From assembly GCA_003150485.1 (NCBI GenBank), contig QALX01000010.1, positions 31,690 to 79,102 of the forward strand: a stretch of 47,413 nucleotides of DNA. Reading direction: 5' to 3'. Source of the DNA: Clostridiales bacterium. GTDB taxonomy: Bacteria > Bacillota > Clostridia > Oscillospirales > Oscillospiraceae. Of the stretch, positions 18,316-27,688 are shown piece after piece. The translations under genes were made by a program, and so were the position numbers. The first letter of the stretch is position 1. Every line of letters begins with the position of its first letter. The notes below the pieces were generated by a model. That model was not told the DNA's origin, made no database searches, and worked only from the letters and a program-made list of their open reading frames with translations.

Positions 18316-19260
18316 ATGCTGTTAAGTTGTATTATCCCGTGCTATGACGAGGCGGAGAATATTCGCCCCTTTTTTCAGGCCGCAGAACAGGCGCTGGCCC
18401 CCTGGGACCGGCAGTATGAGCTGATCTTTGTAGATGACGGCAGCCGGGACGAAACATTACAGGAATTGGAGAAGCTCTACCGCCGAGCCCCGGACCGGGT
18501 GCGGGTGGTGAGCTTTTCGCGGAATTTTGGCAAGGAGGCCGCTATCTATGCCGGGCTCCACCACTGCGCCGGGGACTACGTGGCCCTGATTGACGCGGAT
18601 CTCCAGCAGAGGCCCGATTACATCGCCCAGATGCTCACCTTCCTGGAGGAGCACCCGGAGTACGACGAGGTGGTGGCCTACCAGGAGCGGCGCAATGAGA
18701 GCCGCCTGCTGGTTTTGTGCAAGGGGCTGTTTTATAAGATCATCCGGCGGCTCACCGGCCTGCCCTTCGCCGCCGACGCCAGCGATTTCCGGGTGTTCCG
18801 GCGCAACGTGCTGGAGGCGATTCTCTCCCTTCCGGAGCGGGGCCGGTTTTCCAAGGGGATCTTCGCCTGGATCGGCTTCCCCACCTACCGGATGCCCTAC
18901 CAGGTGGAGGAGCGGGCCAACGGCGCCTCCAAGTGGAGCCTGGGCAAGCTGTTCGGCTACGCCATGGAGGGGATCACCGCCTTCTCCACCAAACTGCTGC
19001 TGCTCCCCCTGATTGCCGGGGTGATTCTGGCGGTGGGCGCGGTGCTGCTGGCGGTGGTGCTGAAGATTCTGTCCGTGGCTGGCGCACTCTCCGTCACCGG
19101 TGTGGGCTGGCTGGCGATGCTGCTGGTGTTTCTGGCAGGGGTGCAGCTCCAGGGGCTGGGCGTCGCCGCCTTCTACCTGGGGAAGCTGTTCAACGAGGGC
19201 AAGGGGCGGCCTGTGTACATCGAGCGGGTAGTGCTCCCGGGAGGCGGTGAGGGAAAATGA
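18316..19260 (+). CDS. Polyprenyl-phosphate glycosyltransferase (GT2, GtrB/DPM1-like)
   Basis: 314 aa. The GT2 catalytic part spans about residues 1-225: IIPCYDEAENI, FVDDGSRDET and the DADLQQRPD metal-binding motif. Two membrane segments follow (about 230-255 and 265-292). This is the layout of enzymes that load a sugar onto undecaprenyl phosphate on the inner membrane face. It overlaps YfhO by 4 nt (ATGA) and a GtrA-type protein follows, which fits a sugar-loading and flipping set that decorates wall polymers. Confidence 0.92.
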   Translation: MLLSCIIPCYDEAENIRPFFQAAEQALAPWDRQYELIFVDDGSRDETLQELEKLYRRAPDRVRVVSFSRNFGKEAAIYAGLHHCAGDYVALIDADLQQRPDYIAQMLTFLEEHPEYDEVVAYQERRNESRLLVLCKGLFYKIIRRLTGLPFAADASDFRVFRRNVLEAILSLPERGRFSKGIFAWIGFPTYRMPYQVEERANGASKWSLGKLFGYAMEGITAFSTKLLLLPLIAGVILAVGAVLLAVVLKILSVAGALSVTGVGWLAMLLVFLAGVQLQGLGVAAFYLGKLFNEGKGRPVYIERVVLPGGGEGK

Positions 19261-22214
19261 GAGAATCCCCTTTGAGCCGGGCCTGCCGACGGAGCTTAAG
19301 GGAGCCTCGGGGCCGCTACCGGCGCTACGTTGCCCTGTACACCATTGGGTTCATTGTGGCGCTCTGCTGCGTGTACTTCTGCTTCTGGAACAGCGGGAAG
19401 TCCTTCCTGTGGGGCAACGAGTCCATGGGAGACGGACTTCGCCAGCACTACACCGCCTTCGTCTACTTTGGACGATGGGGCCGGGAGCTGCTGTACAATC
19501 TCTTCGTGGCCCACCAGCTGACCCTTCCCACCTGGGATTTCAGTATTGGCTACGGCGGCGACATTGTCACCACCCTCCACTACTATGCTCTGGGGGACCC
19601 GCTGAACCTGATCTCACTTCTCACGCCCATGGCGGCGGCCGAATACGTGTTTTCCGCCCTGGTGCCGGTACGTCTGTATTTGGCAGGGCTCTTTTTTTCC
19701 TGCTTCTGCTTCCGCTTTGACAAGGGGCGGGCGGGGACCCTCTGCGCCGCCCTCAGCTATGTGTTCTGCGGCTTCGCCCTCTACGCCGGGGTGCGCCATC
19801 CCTTTTTTCTCAACCCGCTGATCTACTTCCCCCTGCTGCTGCTGGGGACGGAGCGGGTGCTCCACCGGGAGAAACCGGGGCTGTACATCTTTGCCGTGTT
19901 CCTCTCGGCGGTGAGCAACTTCTACTTCTTCTATCAGCTGGTGTTTTTCACCGTTCTCTACGCGGTGTTCCGGTACGTGATGCTCTACCGGGCCCGGCGG
20001 GTCAGGCAGATGGCCCTGGCCACCCTCCGGCTGGGGGGGCTGGCCCTCATCGGTGTTGCCATGGCGGCAGTGATTCTGCTGCCGGTGCTGGCTGCCTTTT
20101 TCGGGGACAGCCGGCTGGCCAGCGACTACCCCAGTCGGCTCTTTTACCACTACAACTACTACGAGGGATTGCTGCGGGCCTACCTGACCAACAGTGGCTG
20201 CGGCGACTGGACCTTCCTCTGCTTCACCCCCGGGGTGATTCTGGCGGTGTTCCTGCTGTTCTGCCGGAGAGGGGAGCGGCGGGCCCTGAAGATCGCTTTC
20301 CTGCTGCTGACGGCGCTGCTGCTGTTCCCGGTGTGCGGACGGGTGCTCAACGGGGTCTCCTACGCCACCAACCGGTGGTGCTGGGCTTATGCCTTCCTGA
20401 GCTGCTTTATCCTGGCGGACCAGTGGCCCCGCCTGCTGGCGGCCACCCGGCGGGAGCGCCGGGGAATGGTGTGCTTCACGGCGGTGCTGGCGGTGCTGGC
20501 CATGGTGCTGCCCGGCTGCCGGACCGACAACGTGTTTTGGGCGCTGTTCCTGCTGGCCATGACCCTGCTGGTGCTGTTCCGGGACAGGGACGGGGGACAG
20601 GCCCGGATGTGGACTGCCGGGGCCATGGCGGTTCTCACCCTGGTCAGCGTTACGGTCTCCGCCTTTTTCCGCTTCTCCCCCCAGGAGGGGAACATTGTGG
20701 GCAACTACCTGGACCTGGGCCGGGCGGAAAAAGCGGCGGTTCAGACCGAGGACGCGGCGGTGAAGCAGGCCGCTGAGGACAGCGGTGACCACTCCTTCTC
20801 CCGGTACACCGTCTGCAGCGCCCTGATGGACCTGACAGACGTCAATTCCGCCATGTTCTCGGGTCTGTACAGCACCCAGTACTACTGGAGCCTGAGCAAC
20901 GGCAACATCAGCCAGTTCCTGCTGGAGCAGGAAAACCGGGAGTACAGCACCTACCGTTACAGCGGCCTGGACGACCGGACCGCCCTGCTGGAGCTGGCCA
21001 GCGTGGGCTATTACGCCCTCCCGGTGACCTATCAGCAGGAGGCGGCGGAGCAGTACCTGCCCTACGGCTATGAGCTGGCGGGCCAGTACTGCGCCAACGA
21101 GGCCGATGTGAACCGGCGCATCGCCGCCGCCGCGAAGGCCCAAGGTGTCACCCAGCTGAGCCAGGAGGAAGCGGACCGGATCCGCAGCAGCTGCGGGGAA
21201 TACTACAACATTTACCGGAACCGGTACGCCCTGCCCCTGGGCTACACCTATTCCTCCTGGCTGTCCCGGTCGGAGTACGACGCCCTCTCCGCCCCCGAAA
21301 AGCAGGAGGCCCTGCTCTCCAGCGCGGTGCTGGAGCAGGGGACGGAGCTGGTGCCCCAGGAGACCCCCCAGCTGGATCAGCAGGCCGTGGGCTATACGCT
21401 GGACTGCGGCAGCGGGGTGACCTGGGAGGACGGAGCCTTCTATGTCACCAGTAAGAATGCCGAGGTGACCCTGACCTTTGACGGCCTGGCGGACAGCGAG
21501 ACCTATGTGAGACTGGAGGGACTGACCTATGCCGGGTTCTCCCCGCTGGGCGGATACTCAGAGGCGGAGTGGGCCCAGCTGTCCCGGTACAGCCGCCTAC
21601 AGAAGGCGTACCAGGCCCGGTATTGGGAGGAGCGCGATGGGTTTGACCTGTCCTTTCAGTGCGATGGGGTGTCCAAGACCCTGACCTCCCACACCAACCA
21701 GTACACCTGGTACAACAACCGGGAGGACTTTGTGGTCAACCTGGGTTACCGCCGGGAGGGGGCCGCCCAAGTGACCATCACATTCTCGGAGACAGGGGCC
21801 TACACCTGTGAGGACCTGCGGGTCATCTGCCAGCCCATGGCGGGGTATGAGGCCCAGGTATCCGCCCTGACCCGGGACACCCTGGAGCAGGTCTCCATCG
21901 GGGAAAACCGGGTCACCGGTACCATCGACCTGGAGGAAAACAAGCTGCTCTGCCTGTCCATCCCCTATTCCTCCGGCTGGACCGCCTATGTGGACGGCCA
22001 GGAGACTCCGCTGCTGCGGGCCAACACCATGTACATGGCCCTGCCCCTGACGGTGGGAACGCATACCGTGGAACTGCGCTACGCCACCCGGGGCCTCGGG
22101 GCGGGCGCCCTCCTCTCCGCCGCCGGTGTGCTGATTTTCTGCGGCGTGCTGCTTGGTTCCCGGCGAGACAAAGGAAGAAAAAAATATGAAAAAGCTGAAC
22201 CATTGGATTCATAG
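19257..22214 (+). CDS. YfhO family membrane glycosyltransferase-like protein
   Basis: 985 aa. More than ten predicted membrane segments occupy the N-terminal half, with a large extracellular C-terminal domain and one last membrane segment (LLSAAGVLIFCGVLL) with a basic tail. The early ESMGDGLRQHY and PTWDFSIGYGGD are typical of the YfhO family (GT-C-like), whose members move sugars from lipid carriers to lipoteichoic acid or related polymers outside the cell. The acceptor here is unknown. Translationally coupled to GT2 and overlapping the GtrA-like gene. Confidence 0.88.
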   Translation: MRESPLSRACRRSLREPRGRYRRYVALYTIGFIVALCCVYFCFWNSGKSFLWGNESMGDGLRQHYTAFVYFGRWGRELLYNLFVAHQLTLPTWDFSIGYGGDIVTTLHYYALGDPLNLISLLTPMAAAEYVFSALVPVRLYLAGLFFSCFCFRFDKGRAGTLCAALSYVFCGFALYAGVRHPFFLNPLIYFPLLLLGTERVLHREKPGLYIFAVFLSAVSNFYFFYQLVFFTVLYAVFRYVMLYRARRVRQMALATLRLGGLALIGVAMAAVILLPVLAAFFGDSRLASDYPSRLFYHYNYYEGLLRAYLTNSGCGDWTFLCFTPGVILAVFLLFCRRGERRALKIAFLLLTALLLFPVCGRVLNGVSYATNRWCWAYAFLSCFILADQWPRLLAATRRERRGMVCFTAVLAVLAMVLPGCRTDNVFWALFLLAMTLLVLFRDRDGGQARMWTAGAMAVLTLVSVTVSAFFRFSPQEGNIVGNYLDLGRAEKAAVQTEDAAVKQAAEDSGDHSFSRYTVCSALMDLTDVNSAMFSGLYSTQYYWSLSNGNISQFLLEQENREYSTYRYSGLDDRTALLELASVGYYALPVTYQQEAAEQYLPYGYELAGQYCANEADVNRRIAAAAKAQGVTQLSQEEADRIRSSCGEYYNIYRNRYALPLGYTYSSWLSRSEYDALSAPEKQEALLSSAVLEQGTELVPQETPQLDQQAVGYTLDCGSGVTWEDGAFYVTSKNAEVTLTFDGLADSETYVRLEGLTYAGFSPLGGYSEAEWAQLSRYSRLQKAYQARYWEERDGFDLSFQCDGVSKTLTSHTNQYTWYNNREDFVVNLGYRREGAAQVTITFSETGAYTCEDLRVICQPMAGYEAQVSALTRDTLEQVSIGENRVTGTIDLEENKLLCLSIPYSSGWTAYVDGQETPLLRANTMYMALPLTVGTHTVELRYATRGLGAGALLSAAGVLIFCGVLLGSRRDKGRKKYEKAEPLDS

Positions 22215-22659
22215 TGTCGTTGACCGGAAGCTGCTGAAATTTGTGGCGGTGGGGATAGTCAACACGGTGGTGGGCACCGCTATCATGTTTGGGCTGTACA
22301 ACCTGGCGGGATGCTCCTACTGGGTGTCCTCCGCCACCAACTACACCCTCACCAGCATTCTGAGCTTCTTTTTGAACAAGTTCTTCACCTTCCAGAACCG
22401 CCAAAAATCTCCCGCCCAGGTGCTGCGCTTTGCCGGGAATATCTTGGTCTGCTATCTGGTGGCCTACGGCGCGGCGAAGCCTGCGGTGCTGTGGGCCCTG
22501 GCCGGAGCCGGAAAGACGTTGCAGGAGAACCTGGCTATGGTGGTGGGGATGTGCTTGTTCACCGGGCTGAACTACCTGGGCCAGCGGCTCTTCGTCTTTT
22601 CCGACAAGCGCAGGCGGGAGCCGGTAAAGGAGGGGAGCGGCGGCTCCCATGAGGTTTAA
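22186..22659 (+). CDS. GtrA family membrane protein
   Basis: 157 aa from ATG 22186 (MKKLNHWIHSVVDRKLLKF), with AAAGGAAG upstream. Four membrane segments and the family pattern FVAVGIVNTVVGTAIMF and NYTLTSILSFFLNKFFTF. GtrA proteins are thought to flip lipid-linked sugars. It overlaps the YfhO gene by 29 nt in another frame, and the three genes look like one unit. Confidence 0.9.
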   Translation: MKKLNHWIHSVVDRKLLKFVAVGIVNTVVGTAIMFGLYNLAGCSYWVSSATNYTLTSILSFFLNKFFTFQNRQKSPAQVLRFAGNILVCYLVAYGAAKPAVLWALAGAGKTLQENLAMVVGMCLFTGLNYLGQRLFVFSDKRRREPVKEGSGGSHEV

Positions 22660-22665
22660 TGGATG

Positions 22666-22692
22666 AAAAAGTGCTGAAAAAGGCGCTTTTTT
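22666..22692 (+). terminator. Terminator after the GT2-YfhO-GtrA operon
   Basis: AAAAAGTGC, 8-nt loop, GCGCTTTTTT. It follows the GtrA stop by 6 nt. Confidence 0.75.
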
Positions 22693-22736
22693 ACCGATAA
22701 ATGTCATATCCTAGAGGAGACAACGAAAAAAAGAAC

Positions 22737-22765
22737 TGGACGAATAGACAAAAAAGTGCTACTAT
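22737..22765 (+). promoter_or_regulatory. Possible promoter for the secreted C39-like gene
   Basis: -35 TGGACG (22737-22742), 17-nt spacer, -10 TACTAT with an upstream TG (22760-22765). A GC hairpin (GGCGGC / GCCGCC, about 22797-22814) lies in the leader. The match to consensus is only moderate. Confidence 0.45.
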
Positions 22766-22849
22766 GGTTAGGATAAATTGCAGCTTTAAGAGCGCTGGGC
22801 GGCTTTGCGCCGCCGCGCAGAACAACATCATTGGGAAAGGAGAGATTTG

Positions 22850-24922
22850 ATGGCGAATGGGACCAGACGACTGACAGCGTTTCTCGTGGCGCTGGTGCTG
22901 ATCGTGAGCCTGCTGCCTGCCGCCGGAGTGGCGGCCGATGTGGAAGGCAGCGATGGGGCGGCCGTTGTGACAGAAGAGGAACCGGCGGATAAAACGGAGG
23001 GTTCCCCCGAGACCGCTGCCGCCTCCGACGGCCTGACCACGTCCGCCTACACCCCCTATGCCAACATCCTGTACACCTATTCTTCCGAGGCGGAGCGCGG
23101 CACCATCCGCTACGTGTCCCAGAACCCCAAGAGCAAGTACTTTATGGGGGATAAGTACTGGCCTCCCACCTCCCTGACAGACGAGTGGAAGTGCAAATGG
23201 CAGTGTAAAAGCGCCGACGTGTCCATGATGCTCTCCTACCTGGGGATTGATCTGCTGCCCAAGGACATCATCAACTCCAAGGGCAACGGCGACAACAACT
23301 GCATGGAGAAGGACTGGGGCGAGGCGAAAAATGAGACCGACCTGAGCTTTGCCGAGGCCATGGACAACTACCTCAACGGCGGCGGCCTCTACAGCCCGCC
23401 CATGATCCGGCTGACCAACGACTGCTTCAAGAAATCGGGTCAGCACTTTGTGCTGGTTCTGTCCAAAAAGAGCGCTACTAAGTATGAGGTCCTGGACCCC
23501 TACCAGAACGATATCTGGGAGATGACCATAGACGGGAACAAGATCACCCGGTTCAAATGGGGCTCCAAGTATTATACCTCCACCTTTACCAACATCTATC
23601 AGTACCACAAAGAGCAGAAAACCAAGCTGAAAAACGCCTCCAAGCCCGGCACTCTGACCGAGGGCAGCATCTTCGCCCCCAAGGGGCAGCTGTACGGCAG
23701 CGAGATCATCACCAAGGTCACCGCCGCCTGTTATGACATGGAGGGGAACGCCCAGAGCTGCTGTAACCAGACTGCCAAGCCCAATTCGGTGGGCTATGAC
23801 CTGGCCAACATGAACAACAAGCTGAAGTTCAGCCAGCTGGAGCCGGGCATCTACAAATATGTGGTCAAGGCCACCACGGCCAGCGGTACCAAGACCTATC
23901 TGACCAAAATTTTCACGGTTCTGGCCAAGGAAAAGAAGCTGGACAACGCCACCTTCTACCTGGACAGCGGCTGCAATATCAAGTACTGCGCCATGCCGGA
24001 GGACAAGTCCAGCAAAAACAGCGCAACGATCTGCCTGACCCCGAACAGCGAGAGCCCCTATATGCGCTTTAAGGCCACCTACGCGAGCAACGGTTACTAC
24101 ACCCTCTCTGTGGTGGGCTCGGGCAAATACCTGACGGTGTACAAGTCCAAAAACGAGTCGGGGACCCGGGTGATGCAGTACGAAATGGTGAAGCGGGACG
24201 GACAGTACTGGCAGTTCCTCCCCGCTGGGAACGGAAACTACTACCTGGTGCCCAAGTGTGCACCCACCTGCTGCCTGACCCTGACCGACGGCGAAGTGGC
24301 CGACGGGACCAGGCTGCAAATCAGAACAGCCGGCCAGAGCCAAGAGCAGACCTGGCTGCTCCGCCCCGTCCGGGCCCTGCTCACCGGGCTGAAAAATACC
24401 ACATCCGGCGTCCAGGTGCGGTGGGGGACGGTGCCCCACACCACCGGCTACCGGGTCTACCGGAAGAAGTCCGGTGAGACCGGCTGGACCCGGGTTCAGA
24501 CCATCACTTCGGGAAAAACCGCCAGCTGGATCGACCCCAACGTGTCCAACGGCACGCAGTACGCCTACACGGTGCGGTCGGTGTACGGGCAGCACCTCAG
24601 CCCCTCCTGTCCCCAGAAGAGTAAGTGCCGCCTTACCGCGCCCCGAATGCTTACGCCTAAGAACAGTGGCAAGGGACGGATCACGGTCTCCTGGAAGGTC
24701 AACAGCAAAGCCTCCGGGTATCAGGTCTGCTACGCCGGCAACAGTTCCTTCAGAGACAGCCACACGGTGACGGTTTCCGGCCGGAACACCCTCTCCAAGG
24801 TGCTCACCGGACTGCGCAAGGGCAGAACCTATTACCTGAAGGTGCGGACCTACAAGATTGTCTCCGGCGAGAAATACTACTCCGCCTGGTCCGGTGCCAA
24901 ATCGGTAAAAGTGATTAAGTGA
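22850..24922 (+). CDS. Secreted C39-like cysteine peptidase with lectin-like and FnIII domains
   Basis: 690 aa. A signal peptide (MANGTRRLTAFLVALVLIVS, cleavage near GVAAD) is followed by a papain-fold domain of peptidase C39-like type: Cys119 in KWQCKSADVSMMLSYLG, His199 in KSGQHFVLVLS and Asp216 in VLDPYQND form a plausible triad. A ricin-lectin-like region follows (about 400-510, NGYYTLSVVGSGKYLTVY and QTWLLRP), then two fibronectin type III-like domains (about 510-690) with internal similarity. No sorting signal is visible. GGAAAGGAG precedes ATG 22850. Activity is inferred from the triad only; an inactive binding protein is possible. Confidence 0.78.
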   Translation: MANGTRRLTAFLVALVLIVSLLPAAGVAADVEGSDGAAVVTEEEPADKTEGSPETAAASDGLTTSAYTPYANILYTYSSEAERGTIRYVSQNPKSKYFMGDKYWPPTSLTDEWKCKWQCKSADVSMMLSYLGIDLLPKDIINSKGNGDNNCMEKDWGEAKNETDLSFAEAMDNYLNGGGLYSPPMIRLTNDCFKKSGQHFVLVLSKKSATKYEVLDPYQNDIWEMTIDGNKITRFKWGSKYYTSTFTNIYQYHKEQKTKLKNASKPGTLTEGSIFAPKGQLYGSEIITKVTAACYDMEGNAQSCCNQTAKPNSVGYDLANMNNKLKFSQLEPGIYKYVVKATTASGTKTYLTKIFTVLAKEKKLDNATFYLDSGCNIKYCAMPEDKSSKNSATICLTPNSESPYMRFKATYASNGYYTLSVVGSGKYLTVYKSKNESGTRVMQYEMVKRDGQYWQFLPAGNGNYYLVPKCAPTCCLTLTDGEVADGTRLQIRTAGQSQEQTWLLRPVRALLTGLKNTTSGVQVRWGTVPHTTGYRVYRKKSGETGWTRVQTITSGKTASWIDPNVSNGTQYAYTVRSVYGQHLSPSCPQKSKCRLTAPRMLTPKNSGKGRITVSWKVNSKASGYQVCYAGNSSFRDSHTVTVSGRNTLSKVLTGLRKGRTYYLKVRTYKIVSGEKYYSAWSGAKSVKVIK

Positions 24923-24943
24923 CGAGAACACGTGTAAAGCATC

Positions 24944-24972
24944 AAAAAGCCCCTCAAATGAGGGGCTTTTTT
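24944..24972. terminator. Terminator between the convergent surface-protein genes
   Basis: AAAAAGCCCCTC, loop AAATG, complement, TTTTTT. The symmetric A and T runs let it work on both strands. Confidence 0.93.
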
Positions 24973-24990
24973 GTGTGGCTGGATCGGGAA

Positions 24991-27513
24991 TCAATCTGCG
25001 CTTTTGCGACGGAGAATCGCCAGGGCTGCGATGCCGCCGCCGGACAGCGCCAGGGCGCCGGCCAGCAGGGCTGGATGGAATCCGTCCCCGGTTTCAGGGG
25101 AGGCTGCGGATTTGCCGGACCGGCGGGAGCTGGCAGTGGAACTGCTGTGGGAGGAGTTGGGGTCACTGGAGTGGGCGCCGCCTGCTGCCCGGGGCGCCCA
25201 GACCGCCATCAGGGCCACGTCGGACGCCACCGGGGTGTCAAAGTCGTACTCGTTGCCGTCTTCGCACTCCCAATACTGGAAGGTGCAGCCGCTCTTGACC
25301 GGATCCTTGGGTTTCCGGGCCCGGGAACCGATGGGAACGGTCTGGCTGTCCACCCGGGAGCCGCCGCGGGTGTCGAAGGTGATGGTGTAGGTGTCCTCCG
25401 GGCCGCCGGTCCAGACTGCTGTCAGGGTCAGGTCAGCGGTCACTGGGGTGGCGAAGCTGTATTCCGCGCCGGTCTCGTCCGCCCAGTACAGGAAGAAGCT
25501 GCCGTCCCAGGTGGGCTCCTCGGGCGGTTGGGCGCAGCTGCCCGAGAGGACGGTCTGGCTCTCCACCGGAGAGCCGCCGTTGGAGTCAAAGGTGACAGTA
25601 TAGGTGGGGCCGTCCTCCGTGCAGGCGAAGGCTACCTCCTCCGCAACTGTGGACGGTGTATCCCCCTGGGCCGGGGCAAAGACGGTGTAGCAGGTCTGGC
25701 CGTTCCCGCCGTCTGTGCAGGGGCCGATAAACCCGTTTTCCGGGGTGACGATGCAGGTTTTGTCCCCGCAGGTGATGGCGGTGCCGCTGCGCACCCCGGC
25801 GGCCTGGACGCTGCCGCCTCGGGTCAGGTCGATGAGGAGCTGGCCGGAGGCAGCGAGATCGCTGTCGGGGCCGCCGGTGATCTCGGTGGCCCCGGCCAGG
25901 GTCAGGCTGGCCCCGCCGCTTCCGATTGCTCCGGTGGAGAGGGAGTCACACAGGCGGATACCGCCCCAGTCTCCGCCGCTGGAGAAGGCGGCGGAGTCCC
26001 GGATGATGACGTCGCAGTCAGTGGCAATGCCTGCCAGCGCCCCCTCGGCGGTGACGGAGGAGTTGGTGGTGAGCACCAGGGGGGCGTTGTCCATATACGT
26101 CTCCTGGCCGCTCCTGGCCCCGGCGGAGCGGACCGCCGGACTGCTCACGCAGATGCCGTGGGCGGCGGCGCCGGTGGCGGTGACGGCGGAACTTTCGATG
26201 TAGACCTTCCCGCCGGCGGCAGAGAGGCCGGAGGTCCCGCCGTTGGCGGTCAGATCGCTGCCTCCGGTCATGGTCAGGCTGCGGCAGGACAGCCCGTGGT
26301 CTGCGGTCCCCGCGGCGGTGACGGAGGTGGCCATGTCGATGGTCACGTCACTGTTTTCGGCGGAAATGCCGCGCTGGCCGCCGGAGGCGATGAGCTCTGT
26401 GTCGCTGGCTGCCGCCAGGGTGCTGCCGGGGCAGTACAGCCCGACGGAGTCCCCGGTGATCTCTGCCACGGCGCAGTCAAAGGTCACAGCGCTGTTTTCG
26501 GCGGAGATGCCGTACTGGCCGCCCTGGGCGGTGAGGTCAGCGCCCAGCTCCGCGTCCAGGGTGGTCCCGGAGAAGGAGAGGCCGCAGTGGTCGGTACCGG
26601 TGGCGGTGACGGTGGCCCCTTCCAGGGACAGGGCGGTGAGGTCGGTGTACACGCCGTACTGTCCTCCTGTGGCGCTGAGGGTGGAGTCGGTGAGGGACAG
26701 GCTGCCGCCGCCAGTGGACCGGAGGCCGCAGCGGTCTGTGCCCGTGGTGGTGACAGTGGCGTCTGTGACGGTTACGCTGCCGCCGTCGGTGCAGATGCCG
26801 TCCTGCTGGCCCTGTGCGATGACTCTGGCGCTGTCGATGGTCAGGGCGCCGCCGGCGGCCCGGAGGCCGCAGTCACTGCCGGAGACCTCCAGGTCCACGC
26901 CGGTCAGGGTCAGCGGATACCCCTGGGCGTCGATACCCTGGCGCTCGCCGGCGGCCTTCAGGATGCCGCCTTGGATGGTCAGAGCGCCGCCGCAACGGAT
27001 GGCGGAGCTGCCGCTGCCGGTCAGGGAGACGGTGTCCGCCACGGTGACGGTGAGGCTGCCGCTGCCGGACTGGAAGGGGAGGTCGGCGCCCAGGGAGAGC
27101 TTCTGGAGGGTGACGCTGTTGAGTCCGTCGGCGGTTTTTACCGCCAGATCCTCGCTGGAGCCGGAGAGAGTGACGCCGTCCTGGAGGACGGTCAGGGTGT
27201 GCAAGTCCTCAGAGTAAGTGTAGTAGCCGTCCAGCTGGCTGGGGGAGGCGCCCGCCTCCTCGGTGATGCCGTTGGCGGTCACGGTGACGCCGGTGACGGC
27301 TGGAGAGACGGGGGCCGGGTCCGGTGTGTCCTGGCCGCCTGTGCTGTCGGACTCCTCCGGGAGCGGGGAAGGGGCGGGCTCCGCCGGGGAGATCGGTTCC
27401 CCGGTCTCTGCCGCCGGGGCGTCCAGTCCGGCGCCGTCCTCCGCCAGTGCCGCTGTGGGGACAAGGACGGTTGCCAGGGTAACGCACAGCAGAATGCTGA
27501 GCAATCGTTTCAT
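24991..27513 (-). CDS. Sortase-anchored surface protein with beta-helix and InlB-type repeats
   Basis: 840 aa from ATG 27513 (AAAGGAG upstream). Order: signal peptide (MKRLLSILLCVTLATVLVP), Pro/Glu/Ser linker, then about 20 turns of a Thr/Gly/Ser-rich repeat with recurring GGQYGI and GTDHCGLS phrases, typical of a right-handed beta-helix. Two InlB B-type repeats follow (YTVTFDSNGGSPVESQTV and YTITFDTRGGSRVDSQTV, each ending LTAVW or LMAVW). A Ser-rich stalk, SPETG sorting motif (about 805-809), membrane segment and RRKSAD tail close it. Likely a wall-linked adhesin or glycan-binding protein; the ligand is unknown. No sortase gene is in the window. Confidence 0.85.
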   Translation of the reverse strand: MKRLLSILLCVTLATVLVPTAALAEDGAGLDAPAAETGEPISPAEPAPSPLPEESDSTGGQDTPDPAPVSPAVTGVTVTANGITEEAGASPSQLDGYYTYSEDLHTLTVLQDGVTLSGSSEDLAVKTADGLNSVTLQKLSLGADLPFQSGSGSLTVTVADTVSLTGSGSSAIRCGGALTIQGGILKAAGERQGIDAQGYPLTLTGVDLEVSGSDCGLRAAGGALTIDSARVIAQGQQDGICTDGGSVTVTDATVTTTGTDRCGLRSTGGGSLSLTDSTLSATGGQYGVYTDLTALSLEGATVTATGTDHCGLSFSGTTLDAELGADLTAQGGQYGISAENSAVTFDCAVAEITGDSVGLYCPGSTLAAASDTELIASGGQRGISAENSDVTIDMATSVTAAGTADHGLSCRSLTMTGGSDLTANGGTSGLSAAGGKVYIESSAVTATGAAAHGICVSSPAVRSAGARSGQETYMDNAPLVLTTNSSVTAEGALAGIATDCDVIIRDSAAFSSGGDWGGIRLCDSLSTGAIGSGGASLTLAGATEITGGPDSDLAASGQLLIDLTRGGSVQAAGVRSGTAITCGDKTCIVTPENGFIGPCTDGGNGQTCYTVFAPAQGDTPSTVAEEVAFACTEDGPTYTVTFDSNGGSPVESQTVLSGSCAQPPEEPTWDGSFFLYWADETGAEYSFATPVTADLTLTAVWTGGPEDTYTITFDTRGGSRVDSQTVPIGSRARKPKDPVKSGCTFQYWECEDGNEYDFDTPVASDVALMAVWAPRAAGGAHSSDPNSSHSSSTASSRRSGKSAASPETGDGFHPALLAGALALSGGGIAALAILRRKSAD

Positions 27514-27580
27514 GATGAGGGCTCCTTTCTGTCTCGGAATCACAGGGTCAGACAGATTGTGACAAAATAAGTACACGATT

Positions 27581-27610
27581 AGTATACCCAACGAAGCGGA
27601 GTGGTGTCAA
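27581..27610 (-). promoter_or_regulatory. Promoter of the SPETG surface-protein gene
   Basis: Minus strand: -35 TTGACA (27605-27610), 18-nt spacer, -10 TATACT (27581-27586). The leader is about 60 nt. Confidence 0.75.
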
Positions 27611-27641
27611 TATGGGGGCGGGCGCGATTCCGGTTTTTGGT

Positions 27642-27673
27642 AAAAAACAGACGCCTGCCAGAGCAGGCGTCTG
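27642..27673 (-). terminator. Terminator of the VWA-MoxR-TMEM165 cluster
   Basis: Minus strand: CAGACGCCTGC, loop TCTG, GCAGGCGTCTG, then TTTTTT. It lies just after the TMEM165-type gene. Confidence 0.9.
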
Positions 27674-27688
27674 GGCCCCGGAGGGGGG

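Noticed and set aside
24919..27570. 883-codon open frame antisense to the SPETG surface protein
   Set aside because: The Gly/Ala/Val-rich repeats are the complement of the beta-helix repeats. The sense strand has signal peptide, sorting motif, promoter and ribosome site.
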